DNA of 64,000 nucleotides, taken from contig NC_084927.1 in the NCBI RefSeq assembly GCF_958298935.1, positions 16,768,001 through 16,832,000 of the forward strand, written 5' to 3'. The stretch is from Phragmites australis. Its lineage: Eukaryota; Streptophyta; Magnoliopsida; Poales; Poaceae. Position 1 is the stretch's first letter. Each line of letters begins with the position of its first letter. The notes under the pieces are model-generated. The model saw only the letters and a program-made list of their open reading frames with translations. It was not told where the DNA came from and did not search any database. Below, in pieces: positions 31,877 to 43,300 of the stretch. Both the position numbers and the translations under genes were made by a program.

Positions 31877-33164
31877 TCATTTAGCTTATTACATTGAAGT
31901 TGCAGGTACACTGGCTAGTTATTTTCCTCAGTATCCGTTTTCAGTAGGCTGGCTACTTTTTGGGGAAATAAATATTTTAAATAAACATGACTCTATATTA
32001 CAAAAATAATTTTCATAAATCTAGTACCACCAATCTACATTATTATGTATATATTGATTATCAAAGGCAAACAAGTTGGATCGACAGGATTCCTAAATCG
32101 ACTTACATTTTGGATCGAACTAGTAAGATGTGCCACGTTAATAATATGGCTAGCCCGTTACAATGTTTTATCGTGATAACTTTTGATTAAAAATTAGTTT
32201 CTTTAGTTTTTTATGAGGTTAGTGTTTTAATTACAAAACACATAAAATTAGAAGAAGAGATAAAAAAATTATGTTACTGAAAAAAAATTATTTATGCTCT
32301 AAACTTGTACTGAATCGTATACATTTTGATCAACCAAAATTATACATCAAGTGCGGACAGCCCAGCCAAAATTAAAATAGATTTTACTTACCTATGTGTT
32401 GTGTATTGCCTGCTGCTTGCTTGATGCGATAACTTTGAGTTATACAGTACTTCTTAATCTATTATCTTAGTAAGAATTTTTAAAAAAATTATTATATTTT
32501 ATTATGAATTTTAGCTATTGATTAATTATATTTTACATAAACTCTTTATTTAGGTATTTGATTTTTATAATTTTTTTATAATACTATATTTGATATGAAT
32601 CATTTTTCTATTCTAACCTAATTTCAATTATTATTAATTTTATTTTGTTTGGACTTTTTATTTAGATATTTTGCTTTCCAAATCATATAGAAATCAAACT
32701 GCTATTTTTTTATAATTTTTAATTCCGAATTTAACTATTTATTAATCATATTTGATATGGACTCTTTGATTTCTAAATTTAGTTATTTATTAATTGTATT
32801 TGATATGAGCTCTTTGTTTAATCTAGACGTTAGATATTGGTAACAATGAGTGATCTAGATTTTTTTTTTAATTAACGTGATAATTTCGTGATCTTGAGAA
32901 TGCTCTAGTGTCTACTTTTAACACTTAAATACTAATATAATAGATGTTTTATATACATCACGTTTGGCACTAGGTTGGCGTAGAATATAATTGTGGTGTG
33001 GACTATACACGTAAAGGTACAATACAGGTTTTCTTCGTATACTTTTTTGTTAGTGGTAACGACTGGTGCTGAGTTCCGTTGCCCTTTGTTTGTATGAACT
33101 GAAATCTAGTAGTTCCTACATTTTACTTTTCCTATGTCTTAGAATATGAGTTTTTTTACGGTGC
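31877..33164. other. AT-rich spacer
   Basis: Low-complexity AT-rich DNA between two DNA transposons. No coding or terminal structures recognised. Confidence 0.4.
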
Positions 33165-33307
33165 TTATACTACTACATAAGCTATTTTTCAAGATAAACC
33201 TGGTTTGTCCTATGAACTACCTGAGTAAGTGGTTGTGGTCCTGTGTGGTTATGGATCGTTTATGGAAATAGCTCTATTTACACAGACGGTTCACATAAGA
33301 AACTGTC

Positions 33308-33487
33308 TGTGGAAATAACTTTATAAATAGGGTAGCTCTATTCAGATAGAGAGCGCTACTGTTCAAACAGTAGAGCTCAAGGTGATGACAGATTTGTTGT
33401 GGAAATAACTTCATAAATAGGGTAGCTCTATTAAGATAGAGAGCTCTACTGTTCGAACAGTAGAGCTCAAGGTGATGACAGATTTGT
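33308..33487 (+). repeat. 90-bp tandem duplication with 28-bp palindrome
   Basis: 33308-33397 and 33398-33487 are near-identical 90-bp units beginning tgtggaaataact. The second contains a perfect 28-bp palindrome at 33441-33468 (GAGCTCTACTGTTC joined to its complement); the first copy has two or three mismatches in it. It lies in the left subterminal zone of the CACTA. Confidence 0.92.
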
Positions 33488-33629
33488 AAAGTAAAGGGGA
33501 AGGTTTTGTTTTTGGATTCCTTAGAGTAGCCATCTAAGGTAAGGCTATCTCATCCCTAGCTAGCATTTTTTAAGTTTAGATTTAGATTTAAGGCTTAGTT
33601 AGGGTTTAGATGTGATCTAGACATGCTCA

Positions 33630-33965
33630 TGGTTTTTACATCCACCAAGATATGAAGAAATATACATCAAAGGGCTCTATGCTTTTATTGAAGCTGCCGA
33701 GAAGAATGCTTTGACTAAGAAGACAAAGTAAATATATTATCCATATTCTGACTATAAGAACCAGAAATTGTGAGGCAAATCAAACATAATCAAATCACAC
33801 TTGATCTTGAGAGGTTTTATTGGGGATCACACATGTTGGTTCAATCACGGCGAATAATGTACAAGCGAACCAAACAAGGACATTGCTGCTGATCAAGTGG
33901 ATGGTGATGATGAGAGAGTAGTCGAAGGCGACACTGATGTTATGATAGATGATGATACTGATTTT
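33630..33965 (+). pseudogene. CACTA transposase N-terminus (Transpos_assoc-like), decayed
   Basis: A plus-strand frame reads R-Y-E-E-I-Y-I-K-G-L-Y-A-F-I-E-A-A, then Y-P-Y-S-D-Y, then L-R-G-F-I-G-D-H-T-C-W-F-N-H-G-E. The pattern fits the transposase-associated domain at the start of grass CACTA TNP2 proteins (Y..GV..F...A, then C..C, L...GF...YT.W..HGE). The cysteine positions are partly lost. A D/E-rich stretch (33900-33965) leads into the TNP2 fragment. Confidence 0.6.
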
Positions 33966-34315
33966 GATCTGGAGGTAATGTTGCACCACGTAGACCGTAT
34001 TTTTTAAAGGACACGCGAGATTTAGATAATTTCGAGGCGTTACAGAAGGCATCAAATGAACTTTTGTATGAGGAATCGAAGGGTTGTGATAAGGAGTTCA
34101 CGGTGTTGCATTCGATGCTTCAACTTCTAAGGTTGAAGGCCAGCAATGGATGATCCGACAAGAGTTTCTCGGATTTATTGAGTCTTTTGATAAACATGCT
34201 TCCGAAGCCTAACTCCTTGCCCACCACCACTTATCAGGCGAAGAAGTTTATCTGCCCGTTGTCATTGGATGTGCAAAAAATACTATGTTTGCCAATTTCT
34301 TAGGGTAAACGGGAG
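33966..34315 (+). pseudogene. CACTA TNP2-like transposase fragment, duplicate A
   Basis: About 350 bp, nearly identical to 37097-37447. It encodes an out-of-frame version of the TNP2 N-terminal stretch L-L-R-L-K-A..S-D-K-S-F..L-L-S-L-L-I-N-M-L-P-K-P-N-S-L-P. It ends exactly at the LTR insertion site (GGGAG | TGTCGG). Confidence 0.75.
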
Positions 34316-34906
34316 TGTCGGTGATATCGGATCCAGGGGTTCCCGAGTCCCAAGGCAGCGCGGTGCCACATGGCGCCTTCCCTCGGGGACCACCTCCCCA
34401 AGGACTCGAGGGAAGTATGGTCCGGGAGTGGGTGCTCGGGGTCAAGAACAGGTGGTCCCCGAGCACCCAGAGAGCCCCGAGGACCCGAGGGAAGCAAGGT
34501 CCGAGAGTGGATGCTCAGGGCCAAGAACAGTTGGTCCCCGAGCACCCAGAGAGCCCCGAGCACCTGGCAAGCCCCATGCCGGTGGATCCTGCAGGGACTC
34601 CACGATGAGGTGTCGGTCGGTAGGAGGCCCGATGCCGCATTTAATGGGGAGCGTGGACGGTCACATCCAACCACTCTCCCCCACGCCTGCCGTACTGAAT
34701 ACGCCAGTCCCTACCGCCGCCTGGTAGGAAGGCGTGAGCATAGTTAATACGGCGGGTCCCATCGCATGTCCCCTCGCGGGGCCTATGAAGAAAGACAGCT
34801 TGAAGATATCTTTGATGGGCTTGAGGCTTATCGTCATGTTACATCAGATCGTGTCAGACCTACTCTGACCAAACGGGCATGAGAGAGTACTCAGAAGCTG
34901 GCCGGC
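34316..34906 (+). mobile_element. Gypsy-family LTR fragment in forward orientation
   Basis: It starts TGTCGGTGATATC after the same GGGAG target as the LTR at 37448, and follows that LTR to about its midpoint. It then stops abruptly at 'ctggccgg', where an inverted copy begins. It includes two or three GTGCTCGGGG...CCCCGAGCAC inverted pairs. Confidence 0.75.
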
Positions 34907-35306
34907 AGCAGGGACTGGCGTATTCAGTACGGCAGGCATGGGGGAGAGTGGTTGGATGTGACCATCCACGCTCCCCATTACATGCGGCATCAGGCCTCCC
35001 ACCGACCGACACCTCATCGTGGAGTCCCTGCAGGGTCCACCGGCATGGGGCTTGCCGGTGCTCGGGGCTCTCTAGGTGCTCGGCGACCAACTGTTCTTAG
35101 CCCCGAGCACCCACTCCCAGGCCTTGCTTCCCTCGGGTCCTAGGGGCTCTCTGGGTGCTTGGGGACCACCTGTTCTTGACCCCGAACACCCACTCCTGGA
35201 CCATGCTTCCCTCTGGTCCTCGGGGAGGTGCTCCCCGAGGGAAGGCGCTATGTGGCACCGCGCTGGCTCAGGACTCAAGAACCCCTGGATCCCATATCAC
35301 CGACAG
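34900..35306 (-). mobile_element. Gypsy-family LTR fragment in inverted orientation
   Basis: The reverse complement of 35306-34900 begins TGTCGGTGATATGGGATCC and follows the LTR start for about 400 bp. Together with 34316-34720 it forms a large inverted repeat with a spacer of about 180 bp. It has no flanking TSD. Confidence 0.8.
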
Positions 35307-35750
35307 CAGCCTCCGGGCCCATCGGTAGGCGATGGACTAGAGACTTAGGGTGGGGCCCTATTTCTTTGAGACCGATCACAGCATTAATGCCACGCGGCTT
35401 TCTGTCACCCGGTGCCAAAATCTTTGCAGGCATTGCAATTTTTAGGCTCAAGCTCTTGGTATAACCCAAGGAGGAGCCGAAAGGGCGCGCGCCATTTTGA
35501 CTTTCGAGGAAGGCGATGATGAGGCGGGAGATGCCCAGGCTTTTGTGTGGACCGAGGAAAACGTGCCTCGCTTACTGTGACGAGGAATAAGGCATTTGAA
35601 CTCCTAGCGATAAAAAAAGGGAGAGGCAACGGACCGTCGCCTTCCTTAATCGCCATTCTTGCCTTCGCCATTCTTGAGCACTGGGAGCCTCTCTTAGCCT
35701 TCAGTGCACCTTGACTCCAGCCACTACCACCGCATTTCCCACCCCTAAAA
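35307..35750. other. Unassigned DNA before the gypsy ORF
   Basis: GC-moderate DNA with no recognised motif. A long minus-strand open frame (35405-36010) overlaps the gypsy ORF antisense and has no domain. Possibly the 5' untranslated leader of the gypsy element, but no primer-binding site could be confirmed. Confidence 0.35.
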
Positions 35751-37070
35751 ATGCCAAGGGCAGGAGGCGGCCGTCGGGGAGCATCGAACGACGGTGCCAT
35801 TCTGCCAAAATCCCGCCTCCTAAACGAGGAGGGTGCGAAGAAGGTGCGGAAGCTTATGGTCCCCACTGGCCAGCGGGGAGCATCGGTGGTGATGCCGGGC
35901 ACCCATCCACCCGCCCCTCGTGGGCCCAGGCAGATCGTCATCTTCGCCCCTTTCGTGGCCGCCGGTCTAGTGCCGCCATTTTCGGCATTCTTCATGCAGG
36001 TGCTAGACACCTATGGCGTCCAGTTGGCCCACTTGAGCCCGAACTCGGTGGCGATCTTGGCGGTCTTCGCCCACCTCTGCGAGATGTTCGTAGGGGTGCC
36101 GCCATCTGTGGCGCTATTCCGGCACTTCTTCATCCTCCAGGCGGTCGGGAAGAAGAAAGGGTCGGACGATGTGGAGGTCGTGGGCTGCTGCAACCTTCGT
36201 GTGCAGGAGGGTGTCGGCGATGCCTACATTCAGCAGATGTTGCGCAGCAAGTGGGGTTACTTGCACCGGGACTGGGTCTACGTCGAAGTCAGCCGCCACG
36301 ACCGCCTTTTGCTACCCCGTTCATTGGTGGAGTCCAACAAGTGGGTCTGGTAGTCCGCTCCCACAGAGGATGCCCGCCTGCGCCCAGTGCTGAACCGCAT
36401 CGAAGATCTGCGTCGGGCGGGGCTCACCTCGCTGATGGTGGTCGCCGACTTCCTGTGCCGCCAGCTGGCCCCCTTTAGGGAACATGTTTGTCCCGCCTGG
36501 ATGTACAACGGGTCTCGCGATGTGACGAGGATGTGTATAGGCTACGACAGGAACCTCGATGAGGGGGCCCTGACGACACTCCTCAAGGTGATAACCGGCG
36601 TCGAAGACCTCGCCTGGGCGGTCCTACCACATGAAGACCTGGCGCTCTGTTCGAACCCGGGCCGGACGTTTCTGCAGGAGTCGATACCGGTCTTCGACGC
36701 CCAGGGGCTGGCGGACCGCACGGGACGCCGAGAGCCCGGGGCGCTGCATATTCCCGGGCAGACGACAACGGAGGGCGTGGCGCTGCCGCAGACGATGGCA
36801 AATCGCCGAGCCAGGGGAGCAAGGGGAAGCATCCCCGGTCGCCCAACGCCCTACCATCCTCGCCCTCTCCGTCGCCATCACCTCTGCCATCCCCGCGCTG
36901 AGACCCTCGGCCGACGGCTGGCGGCGCGACGGCCGGCGGGCGAACTGGCCAGCCCTTGGGAGCAGGTCCCGGGGTGGATTCTGGGGCCATTTCACAACGA
37001 CCCGAGGGCCAGAGCCCACCCTCGAAGAGGAGAAGGCTGGAGCCTAGGCCGAAGGCCCCAGAGTTCCTAA
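35751..37070 (+). pseudogene. Gypsy element N-terminal protein ('Transposase_28' domain), one stop
   Basis: ATG at 35751. It reads in one frame for 440 codons, interrupted only by a TAG at 36351-36353. The first 200 aa contain R-Q-I-V-I-F-A-P-F, the hydrophobic P-P-F-S-A-F-F-M-Q-V-L-D-T-Y-G-V-Q-L-A-H-L-S-P-N and F-A-H-L-C-E-M-F-V-G-V-P-P-S-V-A-L-F-R-H-F-F; this is the 'putative gypsy type transposon' domain of grass LARD-like gypsy elements. The region after the stop (A-P-T-E-D, D-L-R-R-A-G-L-T, V-V-A-D-F-L) continues the protein and ends in a P/R-rich tail. It is an element protein, not a host gene; its molecular role is unknown. Confidence 0.8.
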
Positions 37071-37096
37071 GCAGAAGCCCGAAAATGGTAGCACTA

Positions 37097-37447
37097 GATT
37101 TGGAGGAAATGTTTCGCCACGTAGAACCGTATTTTTTAAAGGACACGTGAGGTTTAGATAATTTCAAGGCATTACAGAAGGCAACAAATGAACTTTTGTA
37201 TGAGGAATTGAAGGGCTGTGATAAGGAGTTTGTGGTGTTGCATTCGATGTTTGAACTTCTAAGGTTGAAGGCCAACAATGGATGGTCCGACAAGAGTTTC
37301 TTTGATTTATTGAGTCTTTTGATAAACATGCTTCCGAAGCCTAACTCCTTGCCCACCACCACTTATCAGGCGAAGAAGCTTATCCACCCGTTGTCATTGG
37401 ATGTGCAAAAAATACTATGTTTGCCAATTTCTTATGGTAAACGGGAG
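37097..37447 (+). pseudogene. CACTA TNP2-like transposase fragment, duplicate B
   Basis: The best-preserved transposase stretch of this element. It reads E-E-M-F-R-H-V-E-P-Y-F-L-K-D-T, a TGA, then E-L-K-G-C-D-K-E-F-V-V-L, F-E-L-L-R-L-K-A-N-N-G-W-S-D-K-S-F-F-D-L-L, L-P-K-P-N-S-L-P-T-T-T-Y-Q-A-K-K-L-I and L-D-V-Q-K-I-L-C-L-P. This is the N-terminal region of En/Spm TNP2 proteins (W-S-D-K-S-F then Y-E-A-K-K). The LTR at 37448 interrupts it. Confidence 0.78.
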
Positions 37448-38473
37448 TGTCGGTGATATGGGATCCGGGGGTTCCCGAGTCCCGAGGCTATGTGGTGCCA
37501 CATGGCGCCTTCCCTCGGGGACCACCTCCCTGAGGACTCGAGGGAAGCATGGTTCGGGAGTGGGTGCTCGGGGTCAAGAACAGGTGGTCCCCGAGCACCC
37601 AGAGAGCCCCGAGGACCCGAGGGAAGCAAGGTCCGGGAGTGGGTGCTCGGGGCCAAGAACAGTTGGTCCCCGAGCACCCGGCAAGCCCCATGCCAGTGGA
37701 CCCCGCAGGGACTCCACGATGAGGTGTCGGTCGGTGGGAGGCCCGATGCCACATTTAATGGGGAGCGTAGACGATCACATCCAACCACTCTCCCTCACGC
37801 CTGCCGTACTGAATACGCCAGTCCCTGCCGCCGCCTGGCAGGAAGGCGTGGGCACAATTAATACGGTGGGTCCCATCGCATGTCCCCTCGCGGGGCACAT
37901 GAAGAAAGACGGCTTGAAGATATCTTTGATGGGCTTGAGGCTTATCGTCCTGTTACATCAGACCGCGTCAGACCTACTCTGACCAAAGAGGCATGAGAGA
38001 GTACTCAGAAGCTGGCCGGTGGGCGCCCCTGCGCCTAACGAAGCTGGAACGCGAAGACCAATGGAATCATCCGAGGGATGTATTTTCAACCCTCTGTAAC
38101 ATCAACTGTAGAACAATGATGGTCACTTTCTATTTATTGTTTACGGGAACTTGTGCCCTCGTTCTGGGCACTCCTTGAAGGGCCTCCCCTCCGGTAGATA
38201 AAGGGGGGGAGCACTTTGTAGAGGAGATAGGAAAAAAGAAAAGGAGAAGAGCATTGACAACATATTGGACACACATGAGTAGAATATTACGTCTCCGTGC
38301 GGCCTGAACCTGTCTAAATTCTTGGTGGATTCATTTCTACTAACTGACGATCCATCCTGCCTAAGTCTCACTCGCATTAACCCCACGTACGAGGTAGTTC
38401 CAGGATCAGCCCCCCGGTCGAATCTCAAAGGGGGTCTCTCGGGATCCCTGCTCGTGGTGTTCATCCACCGACA
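37448..38473 (+). mobile_element. Gypsy-family solo LTR, TSD GGGAG
   Basis: It begins TGTCGGTGATATG and ends TTCATCCACCGACA, with a perfect 5-bp TSD GGGAG (37443-37447 and 38474-38478). It is 1,026 bp long and resembles the solo LTR at 10402-11794 at both ends. It is inserted in the TNP2 coding region of the CACTA. Confidence 0.85.
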
Positions 38474-38584
38474 GGGAGGTACACAACGAACCCTGATGAA
38501 GTAAGTCATCATTGTGCATGTATATTCTTATTTGGTAATATTTATGTTGTTAGTAGTGTTTTAACTCTTTTGGTTGTGTTTTCA

Positions 38585-38722
38585 TTCCAGGAACGGATGA
38601 TCCAACGTACCAACCTCTCTATTACAGACAAAGATATCCAAAACGTCCAACGTGACATGTGCCGGTTTATTATGCACGAAGTCATTCACAGGAGTGGCAA
38701 ATTTTTTGATCACAGAGGCTAA
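38585..38722 (+). pseudogene. Ulp1-like protease C-terminal tail in the CACTA
   Basis: After a likely acceptor (ttccag, near 38590), one frame reads I-T-D-K-D-I-Q-N-V-Q-R-D-M-C-R-F-I-M-H-E-V-I-H and G-K-F-F-D-H, then a stop. This resembles the end of Ulp1/SUMO-protease-like domains found in grass TEs (..vq.e...F...EVi...G.f). The catalytic His-Asp-Cys part is absent. Tentative. Confidence 0.4.
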
Positions 38723-38929
38723 TTAGCTAGCCATCCGAGGCTTTGTGAGTGGGAGAAGAAAGACTCTTAGCAATATAGGCTTGTGATGTAAAAATACTTG
38801 TGAATATTATTGTACTTGTGTTAAATATTGAAATTTGTGATGCTATTGAAATCTGTGATGTTGAAATCTGTATTGAAACTGTGTGAAATCTAGAGGGAAT
38901 AAAATATATGCTCATTATTTATTTTGAAA

Positions 38930-39274
38930 GAAATACAAACCACAGGTTGGTCCTTATGTTACCCGCTTGTGTAAATCTTTATATCTATAGGCGAAAGCTA
39001 AAGTGGGCTGCCTGTGAAAAAGGTTTTCATATACGGTTCCGTAAGAGGACCACCTATGAAAAACTATTTTCACAGGCGGTTATCTTAAGGAACCACCTAC
39101 ATTTCTACAGACGGTTCCTTAAGATAACCGCATGTGGAAATGGCTTTTTACAGACTTTTTGTTTTGCGTCTGTGGAAATCGTTTATTTTCACAGGCCTTC
39201 GATCTCAGACAGGTTGGCTAAACACCTGTAAAAATAGGTTACGACCCGTCTAAAAAATTGTTTTGATAGTAGTG
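38930..39274. repeat. CACTA right subterminal repeats and terminus
   Basis: 'acaggcggtt', 'acagacggtt' and 'aaccgcctgt'-type motifs recur in both orientations, with a stem at about 39072-39135 (ggcggttatcttaagg / ccttaagataaccgc). It ends ...tttgatagtagtg. Confidence 0.8.
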
Positions 39275-40115
39275 TTAGAGAGGTTTCTACAAGGTACTAT
39301 TTAAGTAAGTGTTATTTTTTGTATCCCTTTTAAAAAAATAGAAGGTACGTACAATAGATTGTTTGGTACCTCCTAGGGACCGTAGGAAAAACTCATGAGA
39401 TATTTCGTAGGAGCTCCCAATACAGGCAACGTTAACAGGTAGAGGAAGGACAGAGCGCCGTTTATAAGTCAGGACTCAGGAGTCTAGGGCCCTTCCCTGG
39501 GCTAGAAGCCAGGAGAGAGGTTGGACAAGCGGGGAAGGTGGGAAGCCTGGAGGCTGCTCGTCACGGCGATCCAATGCTTAGGCCCAATTTTAAGGTTACG
39601 TGCGGATGGGTTCTTGTTTTAGAGTTTTTGTTTAGTTGAGGAAGTGGTGGTAGCTGTTGAATTTTGATTATTAATTTTTAAATAAATTTTTAACTTCTTA
39701 GCATACTAAAAATCAGAAAAAACTCATCTCAGACTATTTTTCAACTTCTAATTCATTTCAGTCACGGCTGCTTTCTCAGCTAGTTAAAAACCATCAGAAA
39801 TCAGGATAAAAAACCAGCCGTTTAAATAGCTTTTGGCTTTTTTTTAAAGAGAAAAACTAGAAAAAAAAACTTATCTAAACGGGGTAAAAGGAGTATGGTA
39901 GGAATTTTACAAAACTCAACGGAAGGCACATATGCCTTAAAAAATCCCTTACTCCAAATGGTGTCTTATATGCCTTAAAAAACAATCAATTTCGACGCAC
40001 CGACTAGCAGGCATGTTTCCCTGAAAAAAAAAAGACTAACGAAGCACATGGCGAAAACGGGCAGAACTGACGTTGCAAAGATATATCCAAGATTTGTTGT
40101 ATGCGTACATACATG
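39275..40115. other. Spacer between the CACTA and the LINE
   Basis: No gene. 39600-39890 is AT-rich with possible weak MITE-like ends (gcggatgggttcttg / ctaaacggggt), not strong enough to call. Confidence 0.35.
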
Positions 40116-40359
40116 TTTTATACACATATTTTTTTGATGAAACAGTAGGATCGGCCCCTACTGGTTGTATATTAAAAAAAAAGAAAGAGAGGAGATAAAG
40201 GAACGTTTATAAGCCAAAAACAAAAAAACAGAAAAGACCTCTACAAGTTATTCTAAAGAAACAAACCATTGGAACATTAAATTAACACGACCAGCCTTAG
40301 CACGAAGGATCACCAACCTGAATTCTTTCTTAAAAAGCCTCCAAACCTCCTCTGTTGTT

Positions 40360-43300
40360 GGAGGGACTTAATTGAATATCCAATTATTCCTAACCTTCCA
40401 AATACTCCAGCACATCAAAATGATAATCTCCATGGCAAAAGGGACATTAAGATTCCTTTTGAAAGATCTCAAAGTTTGAATCGGTCTATAGAGGACATTA
40501 ACACTAAGGTTTAGTTTTAGCCAGCATATCCTCGAGAAATTGCAGTGAAAGAATAAATGATTCCTGGTTTCATGCAACTGAAGGATACAAAGATCACAAG
40601 TATAGGATTGCAGGACCAGGCTTTTCCTTCTTAGGAGATCTCGAGTATTTAATCTGTCCTTCAGAAGAAGCCAGAAGAAAACTTTGTGCTTCATCTGACA
40701 ACGACTTTGCCAGATCCAATTGAAAATGGGATGAATCAGCTTGTGCCCAATCAAGAATTTGTAAACTTTACTGGCAGAGAATACTCCTGTGCCCTAGATG
40801 TATGTCCAAATATCATTGTCCTCAGAAACAGTGAACTGGCTGAGAAAAGCTTGAAGACTCTGAAATTGCTCAAAAGCCTGTACTGAAAGAGGAAGGTGAA
40901 AGGCTTCAAAAAAATTGTCAGCTTCAACAGCCTTTAGAAGAGAAAGTCTAATATCCATAGCAAATGAAAAAAGATGAGGAAATTGAAGCTTAGGGACAAA
41001 GCCCAAATATCATCCCAGAGTGAGATGGTGCTGCCATTACCCACAAGAGGCCTAGAGATCCCTTTGTAAATATCTACAAGTTTCATGATATCTTTCCACC
41101 AGAAAGAGCCTTTTTTAGCATTGGGGTTGAAAATTCTAGAGGAAAAGTAGTTACTCCAAATAAGCTGCACCCAGGGAAGATCAATCTTGTTGAAGAACTT
41201 ATGAAGGTTTTTGATGAGTAAAGCTTGATTATGAGTCCTTAGATTAATCACTCCAAGACCTCCTTCTTTTTTTGGTCGACAGACCATTTTTCAAGAGGCC
41301 AAAGATGGTTTTTTCCCATTGAGATCTGAACCTCTCCATAAGCAATGTTTTCTATACTTGTTTGATAACCGCCGCTGGAAGCTTAAGGGTGCACATATAG
41401 AAGGTTGGCAATGCAGACAAAACAGAATTTACCATCTGGAGCTTGCCAGCTTGACTGAGCAAAATAGAAGTGCTGATTAATCTCTTCTCAGCCCTTTTGA
41501 TAATAGGCATAAAATCTGCCAAATTTGGTTTGGTGAGACTGAGGGGCAGACCAAGGTAAGTAAAAGGAAGAGAGCCTTTCTGGCATTGAAAAGTCCTAGC
41601 AAGGATAGCCATTTTTTCTTCAGACACATTGATTGGAACCATAATGGATTTATTATAATTAACTCTTAAGCCAGTGGAATCGGCAAAAGTATTTAGCAGA
41701 GCTTTTAGCAATAGAAGTTGCCTGGGGCAAGCTTGAGCTACCAAAAGGGTATCATCTGCATACTGAACAATTGGGAAGTCCTGAATGGCTTCAATTTGAA
41801 GCGGGAGATTAAGAATTCCTTGACTTTTTGCTTTATTCAAAATTGACTGAAGGAGATCAGGTGCCAGAACAAAAAGAAGAGGAGAAAGAGGATCTCCCTG
41901 CCGAACTCCTCTTTTACAATGAAAGGATTTCCCTGCAACCCCATTTAGAAGTACTGCTGAGGAACCAGAGCTCAGAATCTGAGAAATCCAAGAAATCCAC
42001 TTTTGGCCAAAACCTTTATGTTGTAGAATGTCAAGGATAGCCTTATGCTCTACTTTGTCAAAGGCCTTCTCAAAATCAAGTTTCAATAACACTATTTCCT
42101 TTTTTGAATTGTGACATAAAAAGAGATATTCAAAAGACCAAGCCAAACAATCTTGAATTGACCTGTTCTTAATGAAGCCATACTGATTTTTGTGAATGAC
42201 TGACATAATAACCTGCTGAAGTTTGTTAGCTAGAAGCTTTGTAATCAATTTGATGGAAGAATTCAGAAGAGAGATGGGTCTGTAATCTCCAACATTAGAA
42301 GGGTTGTCTTTCTTGGGCACAAGAGTAATATAAGACCCATTAATACATTGAGCATTGATTTCCTCATTATAAAAAAGGTGCATAAAGCATAAAAGTCTTC
42401 TTTGATAATAGGCCAACATTTTTTTAGAAAGTCTCCATTAAACCCATCTGGACCTGGAGATTTGTTAGATGACAGGCTTGATATGACTGAGTCAATTTCC
42501 TCAGAGTCAAAAGGCTGCACGATCCAATCTAAATCTTTGACAGGTTGAAGAATGCCAGCCAGATTAAAATACATCTCAGTATACTCAGAAATGCCCAATC
42601 TATCTTTATAGGCTTCCCAAAAGAGTTTGGCTTTATCTTCATGCTTAGAGAAGGAATTTCCAAAAGAATCTGAAACTGTCATAATAGAATTCTTTCCATG
42701 CTTAATAGTGGCATTAGCATGAAAAAACCCTGTGCACTCATCACCAAACTTAACCCAATTAAGAGTACCTCTTTGCTTCCAATAAATTCTCTGCTGGACA
42801 AGCAACGAGGATAAATGCTCTTGCAGAGCTGCCCTGAAGCTCCATTCATATAGAGAGAGGTCCCTGAATTCCTCTAAAGTATCCAACAGAAGGATGATGA
42901 GCTTAGTGTTAGAAATAGTTACAGAGAGACTAGAAAGCTATCTTTGCCAATGCCTTAGGACTCTTCTCAAATTTTTGAACTTTGCCACAATAATCTTTGC
43001 TTTATCAGTGCAATTAGTGGGAATGGACCAGCCATGTTGAATCACTTGCATAAAATTTTCATGTTCCATCCAGTAATTTTCAAAATGATTTTTTTTGACT
43101 TTGGGATACCAGTGCCCACTGTGACCAGACAAGGGACATGATCAGAAGTTTCTTTGTCAAGAGCGGTTACCACAGAGTTGGGGTACTGGAAATCCAAGAG
43201 CAAGAAGAGAAGAACCAGTCAAGTCTCACTAGGAGAGGGGAGTGCTGATTGTTAGACCAGGTGTAGGATCTACCAAGAAGAGGCAATTCAATAAGCCTGT

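Larger units (their letters stand above)
33168..39274 (+). mobile_element. CACTA transposon disrupted by gypsy LTRs, TSD TTA
   Basis: The left end tACTACTAca and the right end ...GATAGTAGTG (complement CACTACTATC) share the CACTA core, and a TTA TSD flanks both (33165-33167 and 39275-39277). Subterminal repeats (gtggaaata, acacagacggtt; and 38930-39270 with 'cacaggcggtt/aaccgcctgt') match at the two ends. Plus-strand coding remains: a Transpos_assoc region, a TNP2 fragment (twice) and an Ulp1-like tail. Gypsy LTR sequences and a duplicated block interrupt the interior. Confidence 0.8.

Noticed and set aside
35751..36353. Host protein-coding gene of 200 aa
   Set aside because: The domain is the gypsy-type 'Transposase_28' found in LTR elements, and the frame continues after a single stop next to LTR sequence.
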